Part shown: one piece after another, positions 1 through 9,223 of the stretch
Layout of the letters: the number at the start of each line of letters is the position of its first letter
Position numbering within the stretch: the stretch's first letter is position 1
NCBI RefSeq assembly: GCF_000725545.1
Contig: NZ_JNZP01000017.1
Coordinates: forward strand, 1-64,000
Direction: 5' to 3'
DNA from: Streptomyces exfoliatus
Lineage (GTDB): Bacteria; Actinomycetota; Actinomycetes; Streptomycetales; Streptomycetaceae
Length of the DNA stretch: 64,000 nt
Translations under genes and position numbers: made by a program
Notes under the pieces: model-generated
Told to the model about the DNA's origin: nothing
Databases searched by the model: none
Seen by the model: only the letters and a program-made list of their open reading frames with translations

Positions 1-1
1 C

Positions 2-241
2 CAGGGCATCGGCACCATCCTGGAGGCCCGCCACCTGGTGCTGCTCGCCACCGGCGAGGGCAAGGCCGAGGCCGTGGCGCAGACCGTCGAGGGCCCCGTC
101 GCGGCGCTCGTGCCGGCCTCCGCGCTCCAGCTGCACCCGCACGCCACGGTCGTGGTGGACGAGGCCGCCGCCTCCAAGCTGAAGCTCGCGGACTACTTCC
201 GCCACACCTTCGCGAACAAGCCCGCCTGGCAGGGGATCTAG
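2..241 (+). CDS. nagB: Glucosamine-6-phosphate deaminase, C-terminal part (gene begins before the window)
   Basis: This is the last 79 codons of NagB, which converts glucosamine-6-phosphate to fructose-6-phosphate and ammonia, the entry of amino sugars into glycolysis. The visible part has the family's GIGTILEAR segment, the LLATGEGKA stretch and the [18 protein letters not shown] segment near the C-terminus, and ends in PAWQGI. The 5' part lies outside the window, so the start cannot be judged. It converges on the GH3 gene across a shared hairpin, and the dasABC/dasR genes lie beyond, so the whole block handles chitin breakdown products. In Streptomyces nagB belongs to the DasR regulon (known); its operator is not in view. 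Confidence 0.93.
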   Translation, partial: QGIGTILEARHLVLLATGEGKAEAVAQTVEGPVAALVPASALQLHPHATVVVDEAAASKLKLADYFRHTFANKPAWQGI

Positions 242-278
242 ACCCGCACGCACCCCCGTGCGCACTCCCCCGTACAGG

Positions 279-316
279 AAGGGGCCCGGCACCTCGATCC
301 AGGTGCCGGGCCCCTT
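279..316. terminator. Bidirectional intrinsic terminator between nagB and GH3 gene
   Basis: A perfect 16-bp inverted repeat (AAGGGGCCCGGCACCT and its complement) surrounds a 6-nt loop. It lies between the convergent stops of nagB (241) and the GH3 gene (333), so it can end transcription from both sides. Confidence 0.85.
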
Positions 317-332
317 CGCGTACGGGAGTCCC

Positions 333-1859
333 TCAGGAAGCGGTACCGACCACGGCCTCCGCGGCCGCGCGGCCGCAGACGCGGGCAGCGCCGTGGGTGG
401 CGATGTGCAGGGCCCCACGGGGCTCGGCCTCGTTGAGGCCCATCTCGACCACCACGGTGTCCGGGCGGGCCGCGACGAGGCTGTCCAGGGCCTCCGTCAT
501 CCACGGGTGCCGGTGGGCGTCGCGTACCACCGCCACGATCCGCCGGTCCCCCGCGGCGGCGAGGACCGCGTCCACGGAGGAATCGGCGTAGGAGCCGGTC
601 TCCGTGCCGGGCAGCAGTCGCCCGAGTTCGGCGGCGATGCCCCAGGGGGTCTCGTCGCCGACCGCGAAGTTGGCGACGGGCGTGAAGGAGGCCACGTAGG
701 GAGCGCTGGTCATCGGCGTGTACGGCCGCTCCCCCCGGGTCACCGTGAGGGCCCGGCGGGCGGCGACGAGTCCGATGTCGGCGCCGGGCGCGGTCCCCTC
801 CTGCACTGCCGCGCCCGGCACCGTCTCAGCCCCGCCCCTCGCCCGGTGCGACTGGGTCCAGGCCGCCAGGGCGCGCACGCGCGCCGCGGCGTCGGCCAGC
901 CGCTCCTCGGGCAGTTCACCGGTCCGTACCGCGTTCACGAGCGCGTCGCGCAGCCGCAGTACGGTGCCCTCGTCGCACAGCCCGCCGCCGACGCAGATGG
1001 CGTCGGCGCCCGCGGCGATGGCGAGGACGGATCCGCGCTCGATGCCGTACGTCGCCGCGACGGCCTGCATCTCCATGCCGTCGGTGACGATCAGCCCCTC
1101 GAAGCCCAGTTCCTGGCGGAGCAGACCGGTGAGGATCTGCGGGCTCAGGGTGGCCGGGCGGTGCGGGTCGAGCGCGGAGAGCAGAATATGCGCGCTCATG
1201 ACCGCTTTGGTACCCGCGGCGACGGCGGCGCGGAAAGGTACCAGCTCACGGGCGTGCAGTGTGGCGAGGTCCACATCGATCCGGGGCAGCGCGTCGTGGG
1301 AGTCCACGTTCGTGTCGCCGTGTCCGGGGAAGTGCTTCGTGCAGGCCGCGACCCCGACTCCCTGGAGGCCGTCGACGTACGCCACGGTGTGCCGGGCGAC
1401 TAGGTCCGGGTCCGGCCCGAAGGACCGGACGCCGATGACCGGGTTCTCGGCGTTGGAGTTGACGTCCGCCGAGGGCGCCCAGTTGAGGTCGACCCCGCAC
1501 CGGGCGAGCCGGCGGCCGAGCTCGCGGGCCACGGCCCGGGTGAGTTCGACGTCGTCCACGCTGCCGAGCGCGTAGTTGCCGGGGAACGACGAGCCCTGCT
1601 TGACCTCCAGGCGGGTGACGTCCCCGCCCTCCTCGTCGATGGCGACGAGGACGTCGTCCCGCTCGGCCCGCAGCTGCGCGGTGAGCGCCGTGAGCTGCTC
1701 GGGGCTGACGATGTTCCGGCCGAACAGTCCGACGGAGGACAGGCCCTCGCCGATGCGGCGGAGCAGCCAGTCGGGGGCGGTGGTGCCGACGAAGCCGGGC
1801 TGGAGCACGGTGAGCGCGTCACGGGTCAGGGTGTCCGTGCCGTGTACGAGTGTGGTCAT
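333..1859 (-). CDS. Glycoside hydrolase family 3 beta-N-acetylglucosaminidase (NagZ-like)
   Basis: The 508-residue protein hydrolyses terminal beta-N-acetylglucosamine, most likely from chitobiose brought in by DasABC. The GH3 TIM barrel fills roughly residues 15-330. It carries the NagZ signature KHFPGHGDT at about 175-183 followed by DSH, and the nucleophile Asp260 in VTDGMEM. A smaller C-terminal domain follows. There is no signal peptide, so it acts in the cytoplasm. The ATG follows the dasC stop by 7 nt and its ribosome site overlaps the end of dasC, so it is the last gene of the dasA-dasB-dasC-GH3 unit. In S. coelicolor the same gene sits between dasC and nagB (SCO5235, from memory). 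Substrate is inferred from context. Confidence 0.9.
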   Translation of the reverse strand: MTTLVHGTDTLTRDALTVLQPGFVGTTAPDWLLRRIGEGLSSVGLFGRNIVSPEQLTALTAQLRAERDDVLVAIDEEGGDVTRLEVKQGSSFPGNYALGSVDDVELTRAVARELGRRLARCGVDLNWAPSADVNSNAENPVIGVRSFGPDPDLVARHTVAYVDGLQGVGVAACTKHFPGHGDTNVDSHDALPRIDVDLATLHARELVPFRAAVAAGTKAVMSAHILLSALDPHRPATLSPQILTGLLRQELGFEGLIVTDGMEMQAVAATYGIERGSVLAIAAGADAICVGGGLCDEGTVLRLRDALVNAVRTGELPEERLADAAARVRALAAWTQSHRARGGAETVPGAAVQEGTAPGADIGLVAARRALTVTRGERPYTPMTSAPYVASFTPVANFAVGDETPWGIAAELGRLLPGTETGSYADSSVDAVLAAAGDRRIVAVVRDAHRHPWMTEALDSLVAARPDTVVVEMGLNEAEPRGALHIATHGAARVCGRAAAEAVVGTAS

Positions 1860-1866
1860 GGGGCCC

Positions 1867-2733
1867 TTATCCCTTCACCGCGCCGGCGGTCATGCCGCCG
1901 ACGGCCTTGCGCTGGAGGAAGAGGAAGACGACGAGCACGGGAAGTGCGAAGAGCGTGGAGGCGGCCATGGTGGCGCCCCAGTCGCTGCCGAACGCGGTCT
2001 GGAACTGGGTCAGCCAGAGCGTCAGGGTCTGCGACTCCTTGTCCTTGTTCAGCATGAGGATCATGGCGAACTCGTTCCAGGCCGTGATGAAGCCGAAGAG
2101 CGAGGTCGACATCAGGCCGGGGGCCAGGAGCGGGAAGATCACCTTGCGGAAGGCCTGGCCGCGGGTGCAGCCGTCGATCTGCGCGGCCTCCTCCAGCTCG
2201 ACCGGGACGGCGGCGATGAAGCCGCGCAGGGTCCAGATCGTGAACGGGAGGACCATGACGAAGTAGACGAGCGTGAGCATCGGAATGCTGTTCAGCATGT
2301 CGTTCTCACGGGAGATCATGTACATCGCGATGACCATGACCTCCCAGGGGGCCATCTGCGCCAGCATCACGATGAGGACGATGCCCTTGCGGCCCTTGAA
2401 CCTCATCCGGGCGATGGCGAAGCTCGCGGCCAGGGCGACGAGGAGGGCGAGCAGCACGGCCCCGATGGTGACCATGAGGCTGTTGGTGACGTACGTCCAG
2501 AAGAGGTCGACACCGGTCGCCGTCGTGTAGTTCTCCAGCGTCGGCGTGAAGACGAAGACGGGGTCCTTCGTCATGATCTCGTGCTGCGGCTTCAGCGAGG
2601 ACGAGAACATCCAGTAGACGGGGAAGACGAACACCACCGCGAGCACGAGGGCGCTGACGTTCTTGGCGACAGTGCCGACCGTGAGCGGCTTCCTGGTGCG
2701 CAGTTTCTGCGGAGTCTGGGTGGTGGCGCTCAC
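1867..2733 (-). CDS. dasC: Chitobiose ABC transporter permease DasC
   Basis: DasC is the second membrane permease of the N,N'-diacetylchitobiose importer DasABC. The 288-residue protein has six predicted membrane spans and the permease EAA loop, here ELEEAAQIDGCTRGQAFRKV, about 90 residues from the C-terminus, where the ATPase docks. The GTG start at 2733 overlaps the dasB stop by 4 nt (GTGA), which decides the start; the same frame stays open far upstream but that extension is antisense noise over dasB. No ATPase gene is present here. In Streptomyces the shared ATPase MsiK, encoded elsewhere, energises this importer (known). Confidence 0.95.
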   Translation of the reverse strand: MSATTQTPQKLRTRKPLTVGTVAKNVSALVLAVVFVFPVYWMFSSSLKPQHEIMTKDPVFVFTPTLENYTTATGVDLFWTYVTNSLMVTIGAVLLALLVALAASFAIARMRFKGRKGIVLIVMLAQMAPWEVMVIAMYMISRENDMLNSIPMLTLVYFVMVLPFTIWTLRGFIAAVPVELEEAAQIDGCTRGQAFRKVIFPLLAPGLMSTSLFGFITAWNEFAMILMLNKDKESQTLTLWLTQFQTAFGSDWGATMAASTLFALPVLVVFLFLQRKAVGGMTAGAVKG

Positions 2734-3752
2734 AGCTCCTCCTCCTGCTTCAGGATCAGGCGGAAGTAGAAGGACATGACCGCGATGAGCATCACGATCG
2801 TCAGGATGGAGATGGCGGCGGCGACACCGTAGTGGAACTGGCCGACGCCCTCGATGTAGGCGTAGACCGGGAGGGTCTCGGAACCGCGGTCGGGGCCGCC
2901 CTGGTTCATGGCGTAGACCTGGGCGAACGCCTTGAAGATCCAGATGATCTCCAGGAAGGTCGTGATCATGAAGAAGGACTTCAGGTTCGGGAAGACCACG
3001 GCCCAGAAGGTCCGCCAGCCGCTGGCGCCGTCCATCTTGGCGGCCTCGTACAGCTCGGTCCCGACGGTGGTCAGGCCGGCGTACATGTTGAGGGCGACGA
3101 AGGGGACGGAGCCCCAGACGAGCAGGAGCAGGATGATGACCAGGGTGGAGAAGCCGGTCTCGAACCAGTTGTGCTGCTCGTAGCCGGAGAAGCCGAGCGT
3201 GCGCATCACCCAGTTGGCGACGCCGAACTGCTCGTCGAAGAGCCAGCGGAAGACCGTGACGGAGGCGACGATCGGCATGGCCCAGGCGAACATCAGGGAC
3301 AGCGAGAGGACCAGGCGCATCTTCTTGCCGAGCCGGTTCAGGAGCAGTCCGATGCCGGTGCCGATCGCCATGATGAGGGCGACGTTGACGGCCGTGAAGA
3401 CGACGCTTCGGACGACGACGGTCCAGAAGTGCGAGTCGCCGAGGAGCTCGGTGTAGTTGTCGAAGCCGGTCCACACCGTCTCGCGGGTGATGAACTCCTT
3501 CCGGTTGAGCTGCTGGAAGGAGAGGATCACATTGCGGATCAGCGGGTAGAGCAGGAGCGCCGCCATCGACAGCAGGGCCGGCGCGACGAGCAGGTACGGC
3601 AGCAGCCCGCTGGGCAGGGAGCGTCTGCCGCGTGGAGGCTGAAGGACTTCCTTCGGGCCCGAAGAAGGTGGCGGAGTCTGGGACTTTCCTGCCGCCCTTC
3701 CGGGCGCGTCCTGAGGATCGGCGGTCGCCGTCCCCTGGGAGTCCACGGTCAT
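2730..3752 (-). CDS. dasB: Chitobiose ABC transporter permease DasB
   Basis: DasB is the first membrane permease of the chitobiose importer. The 340-residue protein has a disordered N-terminus of about 45 residues rich in Pro, Ser and Gly, then six membrane spans and the EAA loop LYEAAKMDGASGWRTFWAVV at about 237-256. The ATG is preceded by GAGGAA at good spacing. It is separated from dasA by 138 nt holding a very stable hairpin, and is coupled to dasC by a GTGA overlap. Dimerisation with DasC is inferred from the family. Confidence 0.95.
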   Translation of the reverse strand: MTVDSQGTATADPQDAPGRAAGKSQTPPPSSGPKEVLQPPRGRRSLPSGLLPYLLVAPALLSMAALLLYPLIRNVILSFQQLNRKEFITRETVWTGFDNYTELLGDSHFWTVVVRSVVFTAVNVALIMAIGTGIGLLLNRLGKKMRLVLSLSLMFAWAMPIVASVTVFRWLFDEQFGVANWVMRTLGFSGYEQHNWFETGFSTLVIILLLLVWGSVPFVALNMYAGLTTVGTELYEAAKMDGASGWRTFWAVVFPNLKSFFMITTFLEIIWIFKAFAQVYAMNQGGPDRGSETLPVYAYIEGVGQFHYGVAAAISILTIVMLIAVMSFYFRLILKQEEEL

Positions 3753-3841
3753 GGTCTTATTCCTCGCGGTTCTGGGGCTCCCGCGCCCACCGGGGCGCGG
3801 CCCGGGGGAGCGGGCCGCTGATCACTGCATCACTGCACAAC

Positions 3842-3884
3842 GCCCGGTGGTGCGGCCGGTGCGATACCGGCCGCACCACCGGGC
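3842..3884 (-). terminator. Strong hairpin between dasA and dasB (attenuating terminator or mRNA-protecting stem)
   Basis: A perfect 19-bp inverted repeat (GCCCGGTGGTGCGGCCGGT and complement) has a 5-nt loop and starts 7 nt after the dasA stop. No clear U-run follows. It probably lowers read-through into dasBC or protects the 3' end of dasA mRNA, giving more binding protein than permease; this role is inferred from its position. Confidence 0.7.
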
Positions 3885-3890
3885 TACGGG

Positions 3891-5186
3891 TTACTGCTGG
3901 TTGATGCGCTCGTTGATGACCTTGTCGGCCGCCTCGCCGGCCGCCTTGGCGTCCTCACCCTTGAGGACCTTGGTCATGTAGTCCTTGATCGGGTTCGGGG
4001 CGGTCTCGACGTTCGCCCAGCCCGGGGTCACCGGGGTGACCTTGCCGGAGGCGGAGGAGAGGGCCATGGCCTCGGCGAAGGAGCCGGCGGCGGGCTTGAA
4101 CTGCGCGGCGTCGGTGTTCGGAAGCAGCGCACCCTCGGTGGCGGCGGCGTACTTCGTCATGAAGTCCTTGCCGGCGGCGAGGGCCAGCCACTCCTTCGCG
4201 AGCTCCTTGTTCTGGGAGCGCTCGGCGATGGCGAGGTTCGAGCCGCCGAGGAAGACGGAGCCGGGCTTGTCGGCGGTCTTGCCCGGGATCGGGAAGTAGC
4301 CGAAGTCGGCGGTCTTGCCGGCCTTCTTCATGGCGTCGATCGCGCCGCCGGCCTCCCAGCCGAGACCGATCCAGGACGCCACGCCGCCCTTGGGGACGAC
4401 GTCGGTGGACTGCTGCGGGGTCGCCTCGTCCTTGTCCTTGGGAGCGGTCGAGTAGGACGCCAGCTCCTTGTAGAAGTTCATGGCGGCGGCGGCCTCGGGG
4501 GAGGACAGGTTGCCCTTCCACTTGTCGCCGTCCTTGACCGCGAGGTCGCTGCCCTCGTCCCAGATGAGACCCGCGAGGACGTACCAGCTCTGGCCGGGCA
4601 GGTAGATCGCCTGGCTCTTGGGGTCGGAGGCCTTGAGCTTCTTCAGGCCCTCGATCCACTCGGCGCGGGTCTTCGGCGGGGTGACGCCGGCCTTCTTGTA
4701 GGCCGCCTTGTCGTAGACGACGACGCGGTTGGCGGCGTACCACGGGGCGGAGTAGAGCTTGCCGTCCAGCTCGTTGGAGGCGACCATGCCCTTGTTCCAG
4801 GCGTCGTAGCCGAGCGTGGCCTTGTCGCCCGTCAGGTCGGCGAGACCGCCGGTGACCGCGTAGCCGGCGGTCTGGGTGTTGCCAAGCTCCAGGACGTCCG
4901 GCGGGGTGTCCTCGGAGAGGGCGGTGGTGACCTTCTCCTGGATGCCGTTCCAGATCTGCTTCTCGACCTTGACCTTGACGCCCGGGTGCTTGGCCTCGAA
5001 GGCCTTGTTCACCTCGGCCATCCACGCGTCCGGAGCGGAACCGTCCATGACCCAGACGGTCAGGGTCTTGTCGCCGCCGGCGGACGCCTTGCCGCCGTCC
5101 TTGCCCTTGTCACTGTCCGAACCGCACGCAGCGATAGAGACCATCATGCCTGCGACGCCGATCGCCGCGATGAGCTTGCGCTTCAC
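3891..5186 (-). CDS. dasA: Chitobiose-binding lipoprotein DasA
   Basis: DasA is the extracellular solute-binding component of the N,N'-diacetylchitobiose importer. The 431-residue precursor starts with a lipoprotein signal peptide (MKRKLIAAIG...) ending in the lipobox SIAAC, so Cys21 is lipidated and the protein is anchored outside the membrane. The mature part has the family-1 extracellular binding-protein fold, with TLTVWVMDG at the start of the first lobe. The GTG start has an excellent ribosome site (GAGGAGGG). Two DasR-type operators lie about 90-130 bp upstream, in the gap shared with dasR, so expression should be repressed by DasR and released by glucosamine-6-phosphate (known in S. 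coelicolor). Confidence 0.96.
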   Translation of the reverse strand: MKRKLIAAIGVAGMMVSIAACGSDSDKGKDGGKASAGGDKTLTVWVMDGSAPDAWMAEVNKAFEAKHPGVKVKVEKQIWNGIQEKVTTALSEDTPPDVLELGNTQTAGYAVTGGLADLTGDKATLGYDAWNKGMVASNELDGKLYSAPWYAANRVVVYDKAAYKKAGVTPPKTRAEWIEGLKKLKASDPKSQAIYLPGQSWYVLAGLIWDEGSDLAVKDGDKWKGNLSSPEAAAAMNFYKELASYSTAPKDKDEATPQQSTDVVPKGGVASWIGLGWEAGGAIDAMKKAGKTADFGYFPIPGKTADKPGSVFLGGSNLAIAERSQNKELAKEWLALAAGKDFMTKYAAATEGALLPNTDAAQFKPAAGSFAEAMALSSASGKVTPVTPGWANVETAPNPIKDYMTKVLKGEDAKAAGEAADKVINERINQQ

Positions 5187-5274
5187 GCCACCCTCCTCAG
5201 GGATGCCTGCAACCCCTGCCCACCGCGCGAAGACATACGTCAGGTAGTGCTCGTGGGGCTGGGACCTGGTCTTT

Positions 5275-5290
5275 AATGGTTTAGACCAGT
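5275..5290. promoter_or_regulatory. DasR-binding site (dre) 1, dasA-dasR intergenic region
   Basis: The 16-mer AATGGTTTAGACCAGT closely matches the dre consensus ACTGGTCTAGACCACT and has near-perfect dyad symmetry. It lies 89 bp before the dasA start and 146 bp before dasR, where DasR is known to act in S. coelicolor. Confidence 0.85.
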
Positions 5291-5298
5291 ACCCGGAG

Positions 5299-5314
5299 CT
5301 TGGCCTAGACCTTT
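5299..5314. promoter_or_regulatory. DasR-binding site (dre) 2, weaker
   Basis: CTTGGCCTAGACCTTT keeps the core TGG..TAGACC of the dre consensus but its outer bases are degenerate. Its centre is 24 bp from site 1. Two operators next to dasA are reported in S. coelicolor (from memory). Confidence 0.7.
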
Positions 5315-5372
5315 AGGGGTGTCAAGGGTGTATAAGAAGGGCAGTCGGGTCCGTTATCGGACCGACACCTGA

Positions 5373-6236
<864 letters not shown>

Positions 6237-6252
6237 GCGGATCCGCACACCG

Positions 6253-6290
6253 AACAAGGGGGTCGCCGGAAATTCGGCGACCCCCTTGTT
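6253..6290 (+). terminator. Terminator after dasR
   Basis: A 16-bp stem, AACAAGGGGGTCGCCG against its complement, has a short AT-rich loop and a 3' arm ending in TTGTTT. It starts 16 nt after the dasR stop. Confidence 0.85.
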
Positions 6291-6413
6291 TCGCATGTCC
6301 GGAACTTCCGTGGGGCAATCACATCCGTTATACGGACGGGGGTTCCGTGGAGCTGAGGCGTCCCCTAGATTTCCCCACCATTACCAAGGTGATCAGCGAG
6401 GGGACGAGGCACG

Positions 6414-6677
6414 ATGCCAGAAGTGACACAAGGGAAACAAGGGAATCAAGGGACCATCACGCCCCTGCGGGTGGTTATCGCACTCTGCCTGTTCGCGCCG
6501 TTCGTGGCGATGCTCTGGGTGAGCTCCTACGCGAAGACCGAGCCGCTCTTCGCGGGCATTCCGTTCTTCTACTGGTACCAGATGCTCTGGGTGCTGATCT
6601 CCACCGCGCTCACCATGGTCGCGTACAAGCTGTGGCAGCTGGACCAGCGCGCCCGCAAGGGAGGTGACGCGCGATGA
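6414..6677 (+). CDS. DUF3311 small membrane protein, symporter partner
   Basis: This 87-residue protein has two predicted membrane helices (about 18-40 and 48-68) joined by a loop with GIPFFYWYQ, typical of DUF3311. It has a hydrophilic Gln-rich N-terminus and a basic C-terminus. Its stop overlaps the symporter start by 4 nt (ATGA). DUF3311 proteins regularly sit next to sodium:solute symporters and may be small subunits, as in other two-component SSS carriers; that role is inferred. The ATG has a GAGGGGACGAGG ribosome region. Confidence 0.88.
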   Translation: MPEVTQGKQGNQGTITPLRVVIALCLFAPFVAMLWVSSYAKTEPLFAGIPFFYWYQMLWVLISTALTMVAYKLWQLDQRARKGGDAR

Positions 6678-8299
6678 AGGACGGCGTGAACGGCGTCGCA
6701 CTCGCCGTCTTCATCTTCTTCTTCCTGGCCGTCACGGTCATGGGCTTCCTCGCCTCGCGCTGGCGCAGGGCCGAGAACGAGAACAGCCTCGACGAATGGG
6801 GCCTGGGCGGCCGGTCGTTCGGCACCTGGGTGACCTGGTTCCTGCTCGGCGGCGACCTCTACACCGCGTACACCTTCGTCGCCGTCCCGGCGCTCATCTA
6901 CACGGCGGGCGCGGCCGGCTTCTTCGCCGTGCCGTACACGATCCTGGTCTACCCGCTGATCTTCACCTTCCTGCCGCGCCTCTGGTCGGTCTCGCACAAG
7001 CACGGCTACGTCACCACCTCGGACTTCGTGCGCGGCCGCTTCGGCTCCAAGGGCCTCTCCCTCGCGGTGGCGGTCACCGGCATCCTCGCCACCATGCCGT
7101 ACATCGCGCTCCAGCTCGTCGGCATCCAGGCCGTCCTGGACGTGATGGGCGTCGGCGGCGGCGAGGACACCCACTGGTTCATCAAGGACCTGCCGCTGCT
7201 CATCGCCTTCGGCGTCCTCGCGGCGTACACGTACTCCTCGGGTCTGCGCGCCCCCGCGCTCATCGCCTTCGTCAAGGACACCCTGATCTACATCGTCATC
7301 GCGGTGGCGATCATCTACATCCCGATCAAGCTGGGCGGCTTCGACGAGATCTTCGCCAAGGCGGGCGAGGCGTACGCGCAGACCAACGAGGCGACCGGAA
7401 AGCCGCGCGGCTCGCTCGTGCCCGGTGACGCCGGCCAGTGGACGTACGCGACGCTCGCGCTGGGCTCGGCGCTCGCGCTGTTCATGTACCCGCACTCCAT
7501 CACGGCGACCCTGTCGTCCCGGAGCCGTGAGGTCATCCGCCGCAACACCACGATCCTGCCGCTGTACTCGCTGATGCTGGGCCTGCTCGCGCTGCTCGGC
7601 TTCATGGCGATCGCCGCCGGGATCCAGGTGAAGAACGGACAGCTCGCCATCCCGCAGCTCTTCGAGACGATGTTCCCCGACTGGTTCGCGGGCGTCGCGT
7701 TCGCCGCGATCGGCATCGGCGCGCTCGTGCCCGCCGCGATCATGTCGATCGCCGCGGCCAACCTCTTCACCCGCAACATCTACAAGGACTTCATCAAGAA
7801 GGACGCCACCCCGGCGCAGGAGACGAAGGTCTCCAAGCTGGTCTCGCTCCTCGTGAAGGTCGGCGCGCTCGCCTTCGTCCTCACCATGGACAAGACGGTA
7901 GCGATCAACTTCCAGCTGCTCGGCGGCATCTGGATCCTGCAGACCTTCCCCGCCCTCGTCGGCGGCCTGTTCACCCGCTGGATGCACCGCTGGGCGCTGC
8001 TCGCCGGCTGGGCCGTCGGCATGATCTACGGCACGGTCGCCGCGTACGGCGTCGCCAGCCCGACCCAGAAGCACTTCGGCGGCCACTCCACCGAGATCCC
8101 GGGCATCGGCGAGATCGGCTACATCGGTCTCACCGCCTTCGTCCTGAACCTCGTCGTCACCGTCGTCCTCACCTTCGTCCTCAAGGCCGTCAAGGCCCCC
8201 GAGGGCGTCGACGAGACCTCCCCTTCGGACTACACGGCGGACGCCGGCGACAAGGGCGTGCAGACCGAGATGCCGAAGCTCGGCGCCGACACCCACTGA
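6674..8299 (+). CDS. Sodium:solute symporter, MctP-like monocarboxylate family
   Basis: The 541-residue protein has about 13 predicted membrane spans and the SSS hallmark near the N-terminus, EWGLGGRSFGTWVTWFLLGG, followed by YTAYTFVAVPALIYTAGA. The C-terminal 40 residues are hydrophilic. Its closest known type is the actinobacterial and rhizobial MctP/MctC family, which imports lactate, pyruvate, acetate or propionate with sodium or protons. The substrate is not shown by sequence alone. It is translationally coupled to the DUF3311 gene and followed by a terminator. Confidence 0.88.
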   Translation: MKDGVNGVALAVFIFFFLAVTVMGFLASRWRRAENENSLDEWGLGGRSFGTWVTWFLLGGDLYTAYTFVAVPALIYTAGAAGFFAVPYTILVYPLIFTFLPRLWSVSHKHGYVTTSDFVRGRFGSKGLSLAVAVTGILATMPYIALQLVGIQAVLDVMGVGGGEDTHWFIKDLPLLIAFGVLAAYTYSSGLRAPALIAFVKDTLIYIVIAVAIIYIPIKLGGFDEIFAKAGEAYAQTNEATGKPRGSLVPGDAGQWTYATLALGSALALFMYPHSITATLSSRSREVIRRNTTILPLYSLMLGLLALLGFMAIAAGIQVKNGQLAIPQLFETMFPDWFAGVAFAAIGIGALVPAAIMSIAAANLFTRNIYKDFIKKDATPAQETKVSKLVSLLVKVGALAFVLTMDKTVAINFQLLGGIWILQTFPALVGGLFTRWMHRWALLAGWAVGMIYGTVAAYGVASPTQKHFGGHSTEIPGIGEIGYIGLTAFVLNLVVTVVLTFVLKAVKAPEGVDETSPSDYTADAGDKGVQTEMPKLGADTH

Positions 8300-8318
8300 C
8301 CGCCCGCTCACGACCTCA

Positions 8319-8360
8319 CGAAGGCCGTCCCGCCTCCCTCCGGGGGCAGGACGGCCTTCG
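8319..8360 (+). terminator. Terminator after the symporter gene
   Basis: A 12-bp stem (CGAAGGCCGTCC and complement) with an 18-nt loop starts 20 nt after the symporter stop. Confidence 0.7.
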
Positions 8361-8402
8361 CCGTTCTGGGAGCCGGCGGCCGGTCGGAGGCACACTGCCC
8401 TC

Positions 8403-8903
8403 ATGGACTTCACGATCAGGGCGGTACGGCCCGAGGAGTACGAGGCGCTCGGCGAGCTGACCGCAGGGACCTATCTGAACGACGGGCTGCTGAAGTACGG
8501 GGCGGAGGACTTCTATCTGGAGGTGCTCAGGGACACGGCACGCCGGGCGCGCGAGGCCGAGGTGCTCGTCGCCGAGGAGGCCGACGGGCACCTCATCGGC
8601 GGGGTGACCTTCGCCACCGGGGGCACCCCCTGGGCGGACATCGCGGTCGCCGGCGAGGCCGAGTTCCGAATGCTCGCGGTCACCCCCGACGCCCGCGGCA
8701 GGGGCGTCGGAGAAGCCCTCGTACGGGCCTGCGTGGAGCGCGCACGGGCCCTCCCCGGGTGCGCGCGCCTCGTGCTCTCCACGGACGCGAAGATGGTCTC
8801 GGCGCACCGGATATACGAGCGCCTCGGCTTCGTCCGCACCCCGCACCGCGACTGGGACCCCATCCCCGACCACACGCTGAGGACCTACGCCCTGGAGTTC
8901 TGA
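8403..8903 (+). CDS. GNAT-family N-acetyltransferase
   Basis: This 166-residue protein is a single GNAT domain. The acetyl-CoA binding motif A is seen as MLAVTPDARGRGVGEALVRA (about 90-109) and motif B as AHRIYERLGFVRTPHRD near the C-terminus. It would transfer an acetyl group from acetyl-CoA to an amine; the substrate is unknown. It stands alone, between the symporter terminator and the nrdAB control region, with the start close after that terminator. Confidence 0.9.
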   Translation: MDFTIRAVRPEEYEALGELTAGTYLNDGLLKYGAEDFYLEVLRDTARRAREAEVLVAEEADGHLIGGVTFATGGTPWADIAVAGEAEFRMLAVTPDARGRGVGEALVRACVERARALPGCARLVLSTDAKMVSAHRIYERLGFVRTPHRDWDPIPDHTLRTYALEF

Positions 8904-8916
8904 GCCGCCGGGCGAC

Positions 8917-8932
8917 ACAACATGTGGGGGGT
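8917..8932. promoter_or_regulatory. Probable NrdR box 1 upstream of nrdAB
   Basis: The sequence ACACAACATGTGGGGG fits the NrdR box (consensus near ACACWATATATWGTGT) best in its left half and ACATGT centre. With the second ACATGT 32 bp away it forms the paired-box spacing known for the ribonucleotide reductase repressor NrdR. The pair also forms a 12-bp inverted repeat. Confidence 0.6.
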
Positions 8933-8946
8933 GCCAAGAGCGGTGC

Positions 8947-8962
8947 CCCCCACATGTATGCT
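8947..8962. promoter_or_regulatory. Probable NrdR box 2 / nrdAB promoter region
   Basis: The second ACATGT (8952-8957) is centred 32 bp from the first, three helical turns. The overlapping TATGCT resembles a -10 element placed just before the riboswitch, so NrdR bound here would cover the promoter. Inference from sequence. Confidence 0.55.
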
Positions 8963-8968
8963 CGACCT

Positions 8969-9104
8969 CGCTGTCGACGCAGGGGAATCCGGCGCGAATC
9001 CGGAACTGTCCCGCAACGGTGTGCTTCGTACGGATACGACGATTTTCGTACGACGTGAGTCCGAGGACCTGCCGACAGCGCACCCGGTCCGTCCGTTCCG
9101 GGTG
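8969..9104 (+). ncRNA. Cobalamin (B12) riboswitch controlling nrdAB
   Basis: The aptamer core is clear: GGGGAATCCGGCGCGAATC followed by CCGGAACTGTCCCGCAACGG, and the B12 box GAGTCCGAGGACCTGCC at 9057-9073. The closing stem pairs CGCTGTCG (8969-8976) with CGACAGCG (9073-9080). A further hairpin CACCCGG/CCGGGTG (9081-9104) and about 120 nt of leader before nrdA form the expression platform. In S. coelicolor a B12 riboswitch lowers class Ia reductase when the B12-dependent class II enzyme can work (known); the same arrangement is seen here. Confidence 0.92.
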
Positions 9105-9223
9105 CCACTGACGTCCGGGCCTCGCGGAGTGGGCCGGTGGAAGCGTCGCGTCCGGCGTTACGGATGCCCGCCTGCCCGCCTTCCCCCGCCGCGGCCCCGA
9201 GCCGAGCGAGGGAGAGCCCCCAC

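Noticed and set aside
9137..9223. Possible longer NrdA N-terminus from GTG 9137
   Set aside because: It includes a TTA codon and poor ribosome site and overlaps riboswitch leader; GTG 9224 has GAGGGAG.
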